Assembly: GCA_019261985.1 (NCBI GenBank)
Contig: JAFAQY010000121.1
Coordinates: 62,001-126,000, forward strand
Source: Bryobacterales bacterium
Lineage (GTDB): Bacteria; Acidobacteriota; Terriglobia; Bryobacterales; Bryobacteraceae
Direction: 5' to 3'
Length of the DNA stretch: 64,000 bases
A program made the translations under genes and the position numbers. The stretch's first letter is position 1. Every line of letters begins with the position of its first letter. The notes beneath the pieces are model-generated. The model did no database searches. It saw only the letters and a program-made list of their open reading frames with translations, and had not been told where the DNA came from. Below, one piece after another: positions 35,011 to 43,800 of this stretch.

Positions 35011-35106
35011 CTACTTAGATCTCCCCGAGTGGTGGCCGGTCCAGACGTAGACGATGCTGCCACCGGCCATCATCAGCGTGATCGCTAGCACTACGATATA
35101 GAGCAT
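35011..35106 (-). CDS. Small single-pass membrane protein (31 residues)
   Basis: ATG at 35106-35104 with a strong AGAAGGAG 7-14 bases upstream. The product begins MLYIVVLAITLMMAGGSIVY and continues VWTGHHSGRSK: one transmembrane helix and a short basic tail, N-out/C-in by charge. It ends in TAG at 35011. It lies between the methyltransferase gene and the candidate 36-residue ORF on the same strand. The size recalls small subunits of membrane complexes, but no family is recognised. Confidence 0.55.
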   Translation of the reverse strand: MLYIVVLAITLMMAGGSIVYVWTGHHSGRSK

Positions 35107-35266
35107 ACGATGCTCCTTCTCAGAAATTTCGGGGCACCATGAACTCGCGCGACCGGGCCAGGCATTTGTCCGAGGCAGGCCGCGCCGGCCTTGTGCCGCT
35201 TTGCGCTGATAATCATACGCCCGCAAAAGCTCAAAAACCAGGGGCCGTCGTGTGCCTAACGGGATA

Positions 35267-35911
35267 TCACGTGCGCGCGGGCGCCGCGGCGCGTGAAACA
35301 TCGCCGCACTCCTGCAGCGGCGAAACAAGCAGGACGAACGGGTACTCTGAGCGACAAGGATAAACTTCCGCGAGGCGCTGGAAACGGGCGGGTTCAAACA
35401 GGTCTATATGCAGCGGTTTGAGATAGAGCACCGTCATGCGCCGTGGTTTCCGCAGCAGCGAACGATTGATATTCGCGACCACGCTCAACATAACTTCGCT
35501 CGGGAAAGGATTAAACATATACACGAAGCCATAGCGGTCCAAATCCTCAAACTGCGATGCGTCTCGGACCCGGAGGCGCGCATTCTGCACGCGGAGCTTG
35601 CGCAGGTTGTTGCGGCCGATTTTAATAAGCTCCGGAGAAATGTCAATGCCATCGGCCCGCGCGAAATACCGCGCCAGAACGGAAACCGCTCCGCCTTTAC
35701 CGCACTCCAGATCGATTGCCTCATCTGAAGGGTCCGGTTTCCACCGCGGCGCGATGGTATCGAAGAAGCGGCGCAACGTGAGCCCTGAATCCGCGTAATC
35801 CTTGATTCTGTATGGCGCGATGGCGTCGGAATGTCCGGAAGGGACATAACGAAAATCCAGGCCGCGCAGCCGCGCTTCAACGCGCCACAGGATGTCCCAG
35901 ATCCCGTACAC
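35267..35911 (-). CDS. Class I SAM-dependent methyltransferase
   Basis: 214 residues from GTG 35911. Motif I reads DEAIDLECGKGGAVSVLARY, a slightly changed form of the usual D-x-G-x-G, followed by ADGIDISPELIKIGRNNLRK (motif II with the acidic residue) and RDASQFEDLDRYGFVYMFNP, where NPF sits in the motif IV position. The N-terminal 45 residues and the C-terminal tail are unlike common enzymes, so the substrate is unknown. The ribosome binding site (GGAGGG) is 14 bases from the GTG, longer than usual. It follows the HDOD gene and precedes two very small ORFs on the same strand. Confidence 0.7.
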   Translation of the reverse strand: MYGIWDILWRVEARLRGLDFRYVPSGHSDAIAPYRIKDYADSGLTLRRFFDTIAPRWKPDPSDEAIDLECGKGGAVSVLARYFARADGIDISPELIKIGRNNLRKLRVQNARLRVRDASQFEDLDRYGFVYMFNPFPSEVMLSVVANINRSLLRKPRRMTVLYLKPLHIDLFEPARFQRLAEVYPCRSEYPFVLLVSPLQECGDVSRAAAPART

Positions 35912-35984
35912 GGTCGACAGCGGTTCCCTCCTGTGCCTGTTGAGGAGGAAGCGCTCCAGAGTGTTTCATGCATTTTGCGCAGGT

Positions 35985-37178
35985 TTACAGCCGCAGCGAA
36001 TCCAGTATTCCCGCCTCGGACTTTATCTCTAGGGTGATTGTCCGATCAAATCCCAGGCGTTCAATCGCGGCTTTCGATCGCGCGGCGGACGGGATGTCCT
36101 CGGCCGGGTTCGTGCAGCGTTCCGTAAGATACAACACGGCCGCGAGCGATGACTCGCATGCTTCCGGCCGGTGATGAAATCTTACCGCCTCAATTAGGTT
36201 CCGCGGAAAGTTCCAGCGTTGCAGGGCTGTCGCGCCCAATTCGGCATGCGTCGATCCGCAGAGTGCCCGCTCGACTAGGGACAACTCGCAACCTTCCCGA
36301 AGCAAGCGCGCGGATGTGGATTGGTATTTAGCGGGTAGGAGCGCCGTCGCCAAGCGCCCGATATCATGCACCAATCCGCCGAGGAAAGCTTCCTCTGCGT
36401 TTGCTCTTCCGGAGATGGCTGCCAAATTTCGGGCGATTTCCGAAGCTTCGATGGAGTGGTTCCAGATTTCGCGCAATTGCGGGGTCGTAAACAAGCGCTT
36501 TACCGAGGCCGCAATCAGCACGGCCGACGCACGCTCGCTGCCCAGATATGCGATGGCGTGGCCGAGAGTGGTGACGGGCTCCCGCCGGCAAAACAGACAC
36601 GAGTTGCAGACACGAATCAGATCCGAGGCAAGGACCGGGTCCGAGGCCGCGATAAATTCCAGGTCGGGAATGCTCCAATTCTCTGAAATCAGCAACTGAA
36701 GCGCGCGTTGACCGGCCGCCGGAAACACCGGCAGGCTTGCAATCGCTCGATCCAATTCCGCTCGAGTCGCGCATTGCAAACTCTGAAGCGCGGCTTGCGC
36801 AAAGGGATCGGATTCATCGCCGCTGTTTCGGAAAGGCTCAAACGCGAAGTGGTGCTCCAATGCCCGCGCGAGCTCGAATATTTCACGTTCTCGATTCGAG
36901 TTTGCCGGTTCGACGGGAATGCTTAACACCCCGAGATCCTGAAGGAACTCGCCGCACTTGGGAGCATCGAGTACGGCAAGCAGTGGATCGTCTGCCATTT
37001 GGAGGGTGAGCCCGCGAGCCGCGGCCAACCCGATCGACCACGCCCCAATTCGCCTCCAGTGCGCATCCCATGTGTCCGTCGACGCCTCGGCGCCCAAATC
37101 TAGTTCGACTCCTTTTCGAGCATTATCCATCCTTGCGTCATATCGGAAAAAATCGGGGTGGTTATATGGGAAAACCAC
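35985..37178 (-). CDS. HDOD-domain signalling protein
   Basis: 397 residues as the longest frame; a second ATG at 37130 (MDNARKGVELDLG) is a likely alternative start. The HDOD domain (about 165-360) is clear: SLPVFPAAGQRALQLLISEN, then DPVLASDLIRVCNS, IAYLGSERASAVLIAASVKR, FLGGLVHDIGRLATALLPAK and FPRNLIEAVRFHHRPE. Like many HDOD proteins it keeps an HD-like pair, but not the full phosphodiesterase set, so it probably acts through protein contacts in regulation. The N-terminal about 150 residues are a divergent domain, perhaps a degenerate EAL-like region. The methyltransferase gene follows. Confidence 0.85.
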   Translation of the reverse strand: MVFPYNHPDFFRYDARMDNARKGVELDLGAEASTDTWDAHWRRIGAWSIGLAAARGLTLQMADDPLLAVLDAPKCGEFLQDLGVLSIPVEPANSNREREIFELARALEHHFAFEPFRNSGDESDPFAQAALQSLQCATRAELDRAIASLPVFPAAGQRALQLLISENWSIPDLEFIAASDPVLASDLIRVCNSCLFCRREPVTTLGHAIAYLGSERASAVLIAASVKRLFTTPQLREIWNHSIEASEIARNLAAISGRANAEEAFLGGLVHDIGRLATALLPAKYQSTSARLLREGCELSLVERALCGSTHAELGATALQRWNFPRNLIEAVRFHHRPEACESSLAAVLYLTERCTNPAEDIPSAARSKAAIERLGFDRTITLEIKSEAGILDSLRL

Positions 37179-37299
37179 CTACATCATCAGTGTATTTGCC
37201 ACGTCCAGAACGCGCAGATCGCGGCACGCGCCGAAGATTCATTGTGTTCACCAGCGGACATATGGCGGACTGAAGTCATGTGTTACAAGTACTACAAGC

Positions 37300-37533
37300 A
37301 TGGATACAACGGTGAGAAACCTGAGCAGGCTCATCGCGCGCTGCGCTCGCGCGGCGTTAGAGGGCCGCACCGTCGGTGAGTTGATCAGCGAAGCTATTCG
37401 CGTTTATCCCGGCCGCAGCACGCAAAAACGCAGGACGACAAGCCTGCGGGCGCTCAGCCCGGAGCCATATCGTAAGGGCAATGAGCGGCTCAGTATCGAG
37501 ATCGACGCGATCGTTTACGGCGCGCGGCGATGA
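37300..37533 (+). CDS. Degenerate VapB/RHH-type antitoxin
   Basis: 77 residues from ATG 37300. MDTTVR and ARAALEGRTVGELISEAIRV match an RHH DNA-binding start, though the middle (NLSRLIARC) has lost the usual acidic turn. The tail GNERLSIEIDAIVYGARR is the typical toxin-binding end of antitoxins coupled to PIN toxins. The stop overlaps the ATG of a PIN fragment (37530, ATGA). No ribosome binding site is obvious. It is probably a decaying gene. Confidence 0.5.
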   Translation: MDTTVRNLSRLIARCARAALEGRTVGELISEAIRVYPGRSTQKRRTTSLRALSPEPYRKGNERLSIEIDAIVYGARR

Positions 37534-37601
37534 TCATTCTGGATTCGACCTTTATCATCAGTTTTGCGGACGCGGCGATCGCGCATATCGACGTTCGATA
37601 G
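37530..37601 (+). pseudogene. Truncated PIN-toxin N-terminal fragment
   Basis: ATG 37530 opens MIILDSTFIISFADAAIAHI and ends in TAG after 23 codons. The start resembles a PIN domain (first acidic residue D5), but nothing after it matches the remaining about 110 residues in any frame. It is in the toxin position behind the antitoxin-like ORF. Confidence 0.5.
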
Positions 37602-37773
37602 GGAATTCGCCAGGCTACCGGCAATCCGAATTCCAACGGAAAAGTGACTTTGCTATCGCGCTCAATGCAGCCGGGCGTCGCGGGTTAATATTAGTTGTGA
37701 GCGCCTTGGTTTCCGCGACCTGGCGCTGTGCGCCCAGCATTGCGTGATATCATGCGATCAAGGAGGGCACACG

Positions 37774-38313
37774 ATGGGTACGCTTGGCGTACAAGAGATG
37801 GTTGTCATCTTCCTCGTCGCCCTCGTTCTGTTTGGGCCTAAGAAGCTTCCAGAACTAGGGCGGACGATCGGGAAGGCACTAACCGAATTCCGGCGCGCCT
37901 CGAGCGACCTAAAGGCTACGTTCGAGCGCGAAATGCAAACCCTGGAACGGGAAAACGACTCGCTCAAGACCATGACTCAGCAGACTGCCAACGAGATCTA
38001 CAATCACGTTGAGAACTATGTGTATCAGCCCGCGGACAGCTACGGGTCCGAGAGCCTCAGTCAAAATGAGCATGCGGCATTGCCGAGCGGCACACCCGAA
38101 ACCACTAACCCTTCCACAGTAAGCGCTTCAGCAGTACCGGGCGCCGAATCAAATGGGACCACGTCAACCGCGGTTGCGGAAGTACCGGCGCCTGCGCCGG
38201 AAGCCGCGGCCGAAAGGCCTCCCGAACAAACTCGGGAATTGCCGGCTCCGCGTAAGGCGGTGGAAGGCACGGTTGCGCGATCGGAAGTGAACGAAGCGTC
38301 CCAGCACAGCTAG
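37774..38313 (+). CDS. Sec-independent translocase TatA/TatB-family subunit
   Basis: 179 residues from ATG 37774, with AAGGAGG 9-15 bases upstream (an earlier in-frame ATG at 37744 has no such site). The N-terminal membrane helix EMVVIFLVALVLFGPKKLPE with the FGPKKLPELG hinge is the TatA/B signature, followed by an amphipathic helix (RTIGKALTEFRRASSDLKAT). The long acidic coiled coil and Pro/Ala-rich tail (about 100-179) make it more TatB-like, and only one TatA/B gene is present. It acts with TatC to export folded proteins with twin-arginine signals. Two tatC genes follow. Confidence 0.92.
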   Translation: MGTLGVQEMVVIFLVALVLFGPKKLPELGRTIGKALTEFRRASSDLKATFEREMQTLERENDSLKTMTQQTANEIYNHVENYVYQPADSYGSESLSQNEHAALPSGTPETTNPSTVSASAVPGAESNGTTSTAVAEVPAPAPEAAAERPPEQTRELPAPRKAVEGTVARSEVNEASQHS

Positions 38314-38334
38314 TTGTAGATAGTTCGATCGAGG

Positions 38335-39390
38335 ATGGACGAGAAAACCGCCGGAGGCGCGCCTCCGCAGCAGCCTAGCGGCTTCCCCGACGATCCCTTC
38401 GGGGCATCGCCGCCGGAAGTGTCGCCACCGGCCGCGCTTGAAAAGGCGAATGGCGGCGGTGGGGCGCGCACGCCTCCCCCGCCGCCTCCCGGAGACGACG
38501 AGGACGATGAAGAATCGGGCATGCTGCGCATGTCCTTCATGGAGCACCTGGAGGAGCTGCGTGCGCGCATTATTAAGGCGCTATACGGTTTCGGCGCGGT
38601 ATTTTTGCTCTGCGTCATTTTCAGTAATTACCTGTTCAAGATCGTCGAGCGGCCGGGCCTGATCGCGCTCAAGAATACCGGTATCAAGGACGCTCGCTTC
38701 ATTGCCATAGATCCGATGGAGCAGTTTTCCATTATCTGGGTCTGGACCCCCGTAGTAGCGGCGCTGTTTTTGGGTTCGCCCTGGATTCTTTGGCAAGTGT
38801 GGTCTTTCATTTCGCCCGGGCTTTATTCGCGCGAAAAGAAATGGGCCGTTCCGTTTGTTTTATCCACGGCCGGGCTCTTCATCCTGGGCGGCATGTTCGG
38901 GTATTTCGTCGCCTTTCCCTACGGCATGAGCTTTCTGTTCGGGCTCGGCGGGTTCGCGGACGTGACCCCGATGATCACCATCGACAACTATTTCGATAAG
39001 TTCGTCGATGTGCTGCTCGGAATCGGCCTCGTATTCGAGCTGCCGATCCTGATCTTCATGCTGACGCTGTTGCGAGTGGTGTCGCCTTCATTCCTGCTGA
39101 ACCATTCGCGCTACGCGATTCTGGCGATCGTGATCATCGCCGCGATCGTTACTCCCACGCCGGACGTTTTCAACCTGATGCTGTTCGCAGTGCCGATGTG
39201 CCTGCTGTTTTTCCTAGGCATTTTCGCGAGCTATCTGTTGGTCCTGCGCCGCGAGCACAGGCAATTCCCGTGGCGGCCGTTCTTCCTGTGGCTGGGGATT
39301 GTAGCGATTGTCGTAGCGTTGTTCGTGGTCGTGGCCGTTGTCGAGTACCACTTCCACTTGACTTGGCGCTGGCCTTTCTTAGTGAAGTAA
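38335..39390 (+). CDS. tatC: Twin-arginine translocase TatC (copy 1, with Pro/Gly-rich N-terminal extension)
   Basis: 351 residues. Residues about 1-60 are a Pro/Gly/Asp-rich cytoplasmic extension (GGAPPQQPSGFPDDPFGASP), not found in usual TatC. From about residue 60 the TatC core follows: MLRMSFMEHLEELRARIIKA, with the conserved HLEELR that binds the twin-arginine signal; then six membrane segments, including ISPGLYSREKKWAVPFVLST and IDNYFDKFVDVLLGIGLVFE. A paralogue of about 300 residues lies 120 bases downstream. It is 21 bases behind the TatA/B gene and probably co-transcribed. Confidence 0.93.
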   Translation: MDEKTAGGAPPQQPSGFPDDPFGASPPEVSPPAALEKANGGGGARTPPPPPPGDDEDDEESGMLRMSFMEHLEELRARIIKALYGFGAVFLLCVIFSNYLFKIVERPGLIALKNTGIKDARFIAIDPMEQFSIIWVWTPVVAALFLGSPWILWQVWSFISPGLYSREKKWAVPFVLSTAGLFILGGMFGYFVAFPYGMSFLFGLGGFADVTPMITIDNYFDKFVDVLLGIGLVFELPILIFMLTLLRVVSPSFLLNHSRYAILAIVIIAAIVTPTPDVFNLMLFAVPMCLLFFLGIFASYLLVLRREHRQFPWRPFFLWLGIVAIVVALFVVVAVVEYHFHLTWRWPFLVK

Positions 39391-39430
39391 TCCACCGTAA
39401 GCGCTTCGGCCGCAACGGGCGCTGAATCAC

Positions 39431-39506
39431 CTGAAGCTGTCAGCTATCAGCTGTCAGCTATCAGCTTTGCAATCGCCTAGCTGATACCTGACCGCTAACA
39501 GCTTTC
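39431..39506. repeat. CAGCTATCAGCTGTCAGC repeat cluster
   Basis: Direct copies of GTCAGCTATCAGCT followed by inverted AGCTGATACCTGACCGCTAACAGCT. It resembles the CAGTTATCAGT clusters at 3.96 and 11.53 kb with C for T changes. It fills the space between the two tatC genes and overlaps the upstream side of the second ribosome binding site. Confidence 0.65.
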
Positions 39507-39510
39507 CGGA

Positions 39511-40419
39511 GTGACTCAGCGCATGGTTGAATACGACGAAGAAGATGGCATGCTGCGCATGTCCTTCCTGGAGCACCTGGAAGAACTTCGCGCCCGCATA
39601 ATCAAAGCGCTTTACGGCTTTGGCGCGATTTTCGCACTTTGTGTAATCTTCAGCACTCAACTTTTTAGGATCGTCGAGCGACCCGGCCTGATCGCGCTCA
39701 AAAACACCGGCAACCCGAGCGCGCATTTTGTAGCCATCGACGTCATGGAACAGTTTTCGATCGTCTACGTCTGGACGCCGGTGGTGGCTGCCCTTTTCTT
39801 GGGGTCTCCCTGGATCCTCTGGCAGTTGTGGGCCTTCATTTCCCCTGGCTTGTATCAGCGAGAGAGGAAATGGGCGATTCCGTTCCTGCTCTCAACCGTG
39901 GGCCTTTTCATCACCGGAGGGCTATTCGGATACTTCATCGCCTGGCCGGCCACACTGAGCTTCCTTTTGGGTGTAGGCGGGGACTTGGATGTAACGCCGG
40001 CGCTCAGCATCGACAGCTACTTCGATAAATTCGTCGACGTACTGCTCGGGATCGGAATAGTCTTCGAGCTTCCGATTTTGATTTTCATGCTCTCGCTTTT
40101 ACGCGTAGTCTCACCCGCGTTTTTGTTGAACCACACGCGATACGCGATCATTGCGATCGTAATCATCGCGGCAGCCGTTACGCCCAGTCAAGACGCGTTT
40201 ACGCTGACGCTGTTCGCGGTGCCGATGTGCCTGCTGTTTTTCCTGGGGATCTTCGCGAGCTATCTGTTGGTTTTGCGCCGAGAACACCGGAGGTTCCCAT
40301 GGCAAGCGTTTTTCTTCTGGGTGGCGATTGTGGCCGTGGTGGTGGCATCGTTCGTGACGGTGGCGGTCGTGGAATACAACTTCCACTTGACTTGGCGCTC
40401 GCCTTTCTTAGTGAGGTAG
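39511..40419 (+). CDS. tatC: Twin-arginine translocase TatC (copy 2)
   Basis: 302 residues from GTG 39511 (GGAG 5-8 bases upstream); an ATG at 39523 is also possible. It lacks the Pro-rich extension of copy 1 and begins almost directly with MLRMSFLEHLEELRARIIKA. It matches copy 1 at most positions through all six membrane segments, including ERPGLIALKNTG, SIDSYFDKFVDVLLGIGIVF and LLRVVSPAFLLNHTRYAIIA, so it is a local duplication. Two TatC types might serve different substrates or form mixed complexes. A decayed toxin-antitoxin locus follows on the other strand. Confidence 0.93.
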   Translation: MTQRMVEYDEEDGMLRMSFLEHLEELRARIIKALYGFGAIFALCVIFSTQLFRIVERPGLIALKNTGNPSAHFVAIDVMEQFSIVYVWTPVVAALFLGSPWILWQLWAFISPGLYQRERKWAIPFLLSTVGLFITGGLFGYFIAWPATLSFLLGVGGDLDVTPALSIDSYFDKFVDVLLGIGIVFELPILIFMLSLLRVVSPAFLLNHTRYAIIAIVIIAAAVTPSQDAFTLTLFAVPMCLLFFLGIFASYLLVLRREHRRFPWQAFFFWVAIVAVVVASFVTVAVVEYNFHLTWRSPFLVR

Positions 40420-40525
40420 GCGCACGCACGCCTAAAGGTGTTACGGACCGGGATTCCGAAGCGCGCGGCGGCCTCCTCAAAAGATAACGGGCTGCGTCGA
40501 CGAACTCGGCCGGTTCACCGCTCAT
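40420..40525 (-). pseudogene. PIN-toxin N-terminal remnant
   Basis: ATG at 40525-40523 overlaps the antitoxin stop in the ATGA manner. The first ten residues (MSGEPAEFVD) fit the start of a PIN toxin with the first acidic residue in FVDA, after which similarity is lost. The frame then runs into tatC copy 2 on the opposite strand. Only about 30 codons remain. Confidence 0.4.
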
Positions 40526-40749
40526 GAAGTTCGTCGCGAGACCATGTCCGCTTGCCGTACGTGCCGAGCGATCCTGCCGCACGCATTGCGGCAATGGAAC
40601 GTTTTCGCGCCGTGGAATAACGGCTAACTTCGTCCGCCAAGCGGGTGAGTGCCTCGGCCAAAAGGGCAGAAAACAGACGAATTCCGGCCGGCGGCGAGGC
40701 GTTTGATACGCCTTAATAGCGCTGCCGGTAAGCTCAGTGTGATATTGCG
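40515..40749 (-). pseudogene. RHH antitoxin remnant lacking a start codon and frameshifted
   Basis: Reading leftwards from about 40749 the frame gives RNITLSLPAALLRRIKRLAA, a typical RHH start, but the codon in the initiator position is AAC. One frame change near the middle (an extra base in gtt ttc tgc) then leads to SALLAEALTRLADEVSRYST, followed by ARKRSIAAMRAAGSLGTYGK and the end RTWSRDELHER with TGA at 40515-40517. This tail is common in antitoxins of PIN toxins. It is clearly a dead gene. Confidence 0.65.
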
Positions 40750-40830
40750 GTTATGTTGCACCTGAATTAGTGCGACACATAAAGTAGTTGAGAAAGCCCG
40801 CTGAAAACACCCGCTGACCGGGGTAGTCTA

Positions 40831-43800
40831 GTGACAGTGTCCGCCTTTAGCAGAAGAATCGCCCTGTTCGGGCTCTGCTCAGCCGTCGTCGTCGCTCAGA
40901 TGAACACCGGAGAAATCTCCGGCCGAATAAAAGATCAACTCGAAGGCCTCATCCCTGGCGCGACGATTATTGCCGAACAGATCGGGACCGGCCAAAAGTT
41001 TACCGCGTCCACGAACACCGCCGGTGAGTATTTATTTGCGCAATTGCCTGTGGGCCGGTATTCGCTGAAGGCGTCTGCGCCGAGTTTCATGCAATCGGCG
41101 CTGTCGAATCTCGAAATTCATGCCGGCGAAAAGCTTCGTTACGATTTCACGCTCCAGCTCGGCGCGGAAAATCAAACCGTGACTATCGTTGCCGATGGCG
41201 GCGTGCAACTTGAATCCGCCGAGATTAGAGATGTCCTCGACAACCGCCAAGTGACCGGGTTGCCATTGCGCGGCCGGCAGTTTCTGGACCTTGCGATGTT
41301 GAGCGAAGGAGTCGTGCGCCCGCCGGGCGGAACCCGCGGCGATGCCTTGCAGCAGGCGGGAAATCTGGTGAATGTTTTAGGGCAGCGCAGCGGGCATAAC
41401 TTGTACTTGGTGGATGGCGTCACGGCTACGGATGAATATTACAACAACATGGTCATCGCGCCCTCAGTGGATTCCATTGACGAATTCGCTATTCAGAAAA
41501 CCTCGTACGCCCCGGAATTCGGCGGCAAGTCCGGCGCCGTGATCAACGTTATTACAAGATCGGGCAGCGATCGATTTCACGGCAGCCTTTTCGAGTTTGT
41601 CCGCAACGATGTATTCGACGCGAAGAATTTCTTCGATTCTCCTTTCGCCCCCATTCCGCCGTTTCAGCAGAACCAATTCGGCGGAAGCTTCGGCGGCCCT
41701 ATACGCAAAGATCACACATTTTTCTTTCTCGGCTATGAGGGGCAGAGAGCACGGAAATCGTTGACTCAGTCGTTTTCCGTGCCGACGGAAGCAATGCGCA
41801 TCGGCAATTTCGCCGGACTGCCCACGCTTTACGATCCCTTGAGCGGCGCCGGCGGACAACGCATGCCCTTCCCCGGCAATCGAATTCCGCTGCAGCTCCT
41901 CGACCCGGCCGCGACCGAGATCCTCTCGCTTATACCGCTCCCGAATCTTCCTGGAATCGGACTGAATCTTTTGGAGATCCAAAAGCAGCGCACCGATACG
42001 AACGCATACAACGCTCGCCTGGATGATCGGATTACGGACCGGGACAACACATTTCTGCGCGCCTCGATCTTTGATGCCCGGCAGTTCGATCCCTTCGGCT
42101 CCGGTGTTTTGCAGGAAACTTTGTTGCCGGGATTTGGCCGTTTCCTGAGCACGCATTCCATCAACGGCGCAGCCGGATGGACCCATACATTCAGCCCGAA
42201 CGTGCTGAATGAGGCTCGATTCGGGTTCCTTACGGTTGCAGGCGGCCAGCAGAGTCCGAATGCCGGCAATCCTTTCGCCGCGCAAACGGGAATTCAAGGC
42301 GTCACGACGAATCCGCAGGATATGGGTTATCCACAATTTTCGTTTGGTGGACAATTCACCACCATCGGCGATCCGGCTTTATTCACCTTCCGTAACAATC
42401 GCGACTTTGAATTTTCCGACAACGTGATCGTGCATCGGGGAAGGCACACCGTAAAGCTAGGCGCCTACCTGATGAATTTCAACCTGCAGCCAGTAAACCC
42501 GAATGGAGCCCGCGGTGTTTTCTCATTTACTCCGCGGTGGACCTCCTCAGCGCCCGGCCTCGCTGACGGGAACGCATTCGCCGATTTTCTGCTCCGCGAC
42601 CCCACTACGGCGCAAGTTGGCTTAGGGCGAGCGGCTCTGAATGCGAACGCAAATTGGGCGCATTTTTACGCGCAGGATAACTGGCAGATCACGCCCAATC
42701 TGAAAATCGACGTGGGTCTCCGCTATGAGTACAACCAGAACATGTCGGATGCAAACAATATGTTCTCGGCTGTGGACCCGTCCGTACAGGGAGGACGGTT
42801 CGTAATCGCAAGCAATAGCGCTGGGCAGATCAATCCAGCCGCAACTGCATTATTGCCGTTCATGCCCTTGCCGTATGTCACGTCGGCCGCGGCGGGGTGG
42901 AACAATAGTTTGCTGACGACGCGTCCGCTGCGGCTGGCGCCGCGCGCCGGGTTCGCGTGGAATCTGCCCAAGAATTGGAAGACCGTGCTGCGGGGCGGAT
43001 TTGGAATTTATCCCAATCAGGCCGCCTACAGCATCATTACAAATCTCGGCCAGAACCTTCCGTTTTTTGTGACGAAGATCGTAACTTCAAGCGCGACCGC
43101 CGCAACGCCGCCTTTTACAACGGAAAACGCTCTCACGGCGAATACTATAGGCGCCGCCGGCGCGAGCAACGTGAACCACAATTTCAAGATCGAATACAAC
43201 CAAGTCTGGAACTTGAATATTGAGCGCGAGCTGTCGCGGAGCACAACCCTATCGATTGCCTACATTGGCTCGCGCACCGTGCACGCCGACAGTTCGACAG
43301 TGCTTAACGTGCCGCTGCCGGGTCCCGGGGCAATTGCGCCGCGCCGTCCGATTCCGCAGATGAGCCAGTTCAATACGATTCGCTGGGACGGATGGGCCGG
43401 CTATCACGCGATGACTGTAACCGCAAAACGGCGGCTTGCGAAAGATTTGACCTTCGATGCGAACTGGACCTGGTCCCATTCGATCGACGACGCCTCCGAT
43501 CCGGGCACGACATTGAACGAGACAAATCTGCCGCAGAACGTGTACAACACGGCATCCGAGAAGGCGAGCTCCAGTTTCGATCATCGCCACCGCGTGGTGG
43601 TCAGCTTCATTTACCAAATTCCGCAGCCGCAACGCATGAGCGCGTGGGTGCGGACTTTGGCTGGGAACTGGCAGGCGGGAGGTTATTTCACGGCACAATC
43701 CGGCGCTCCATTCACCGTGAATATATCGAGCGATCAGGCGAATATCGGTCCCGGCCCGGCGCAGCGGCCGAACGCCTCTGGCGATCCCAGCAACGGCCCG

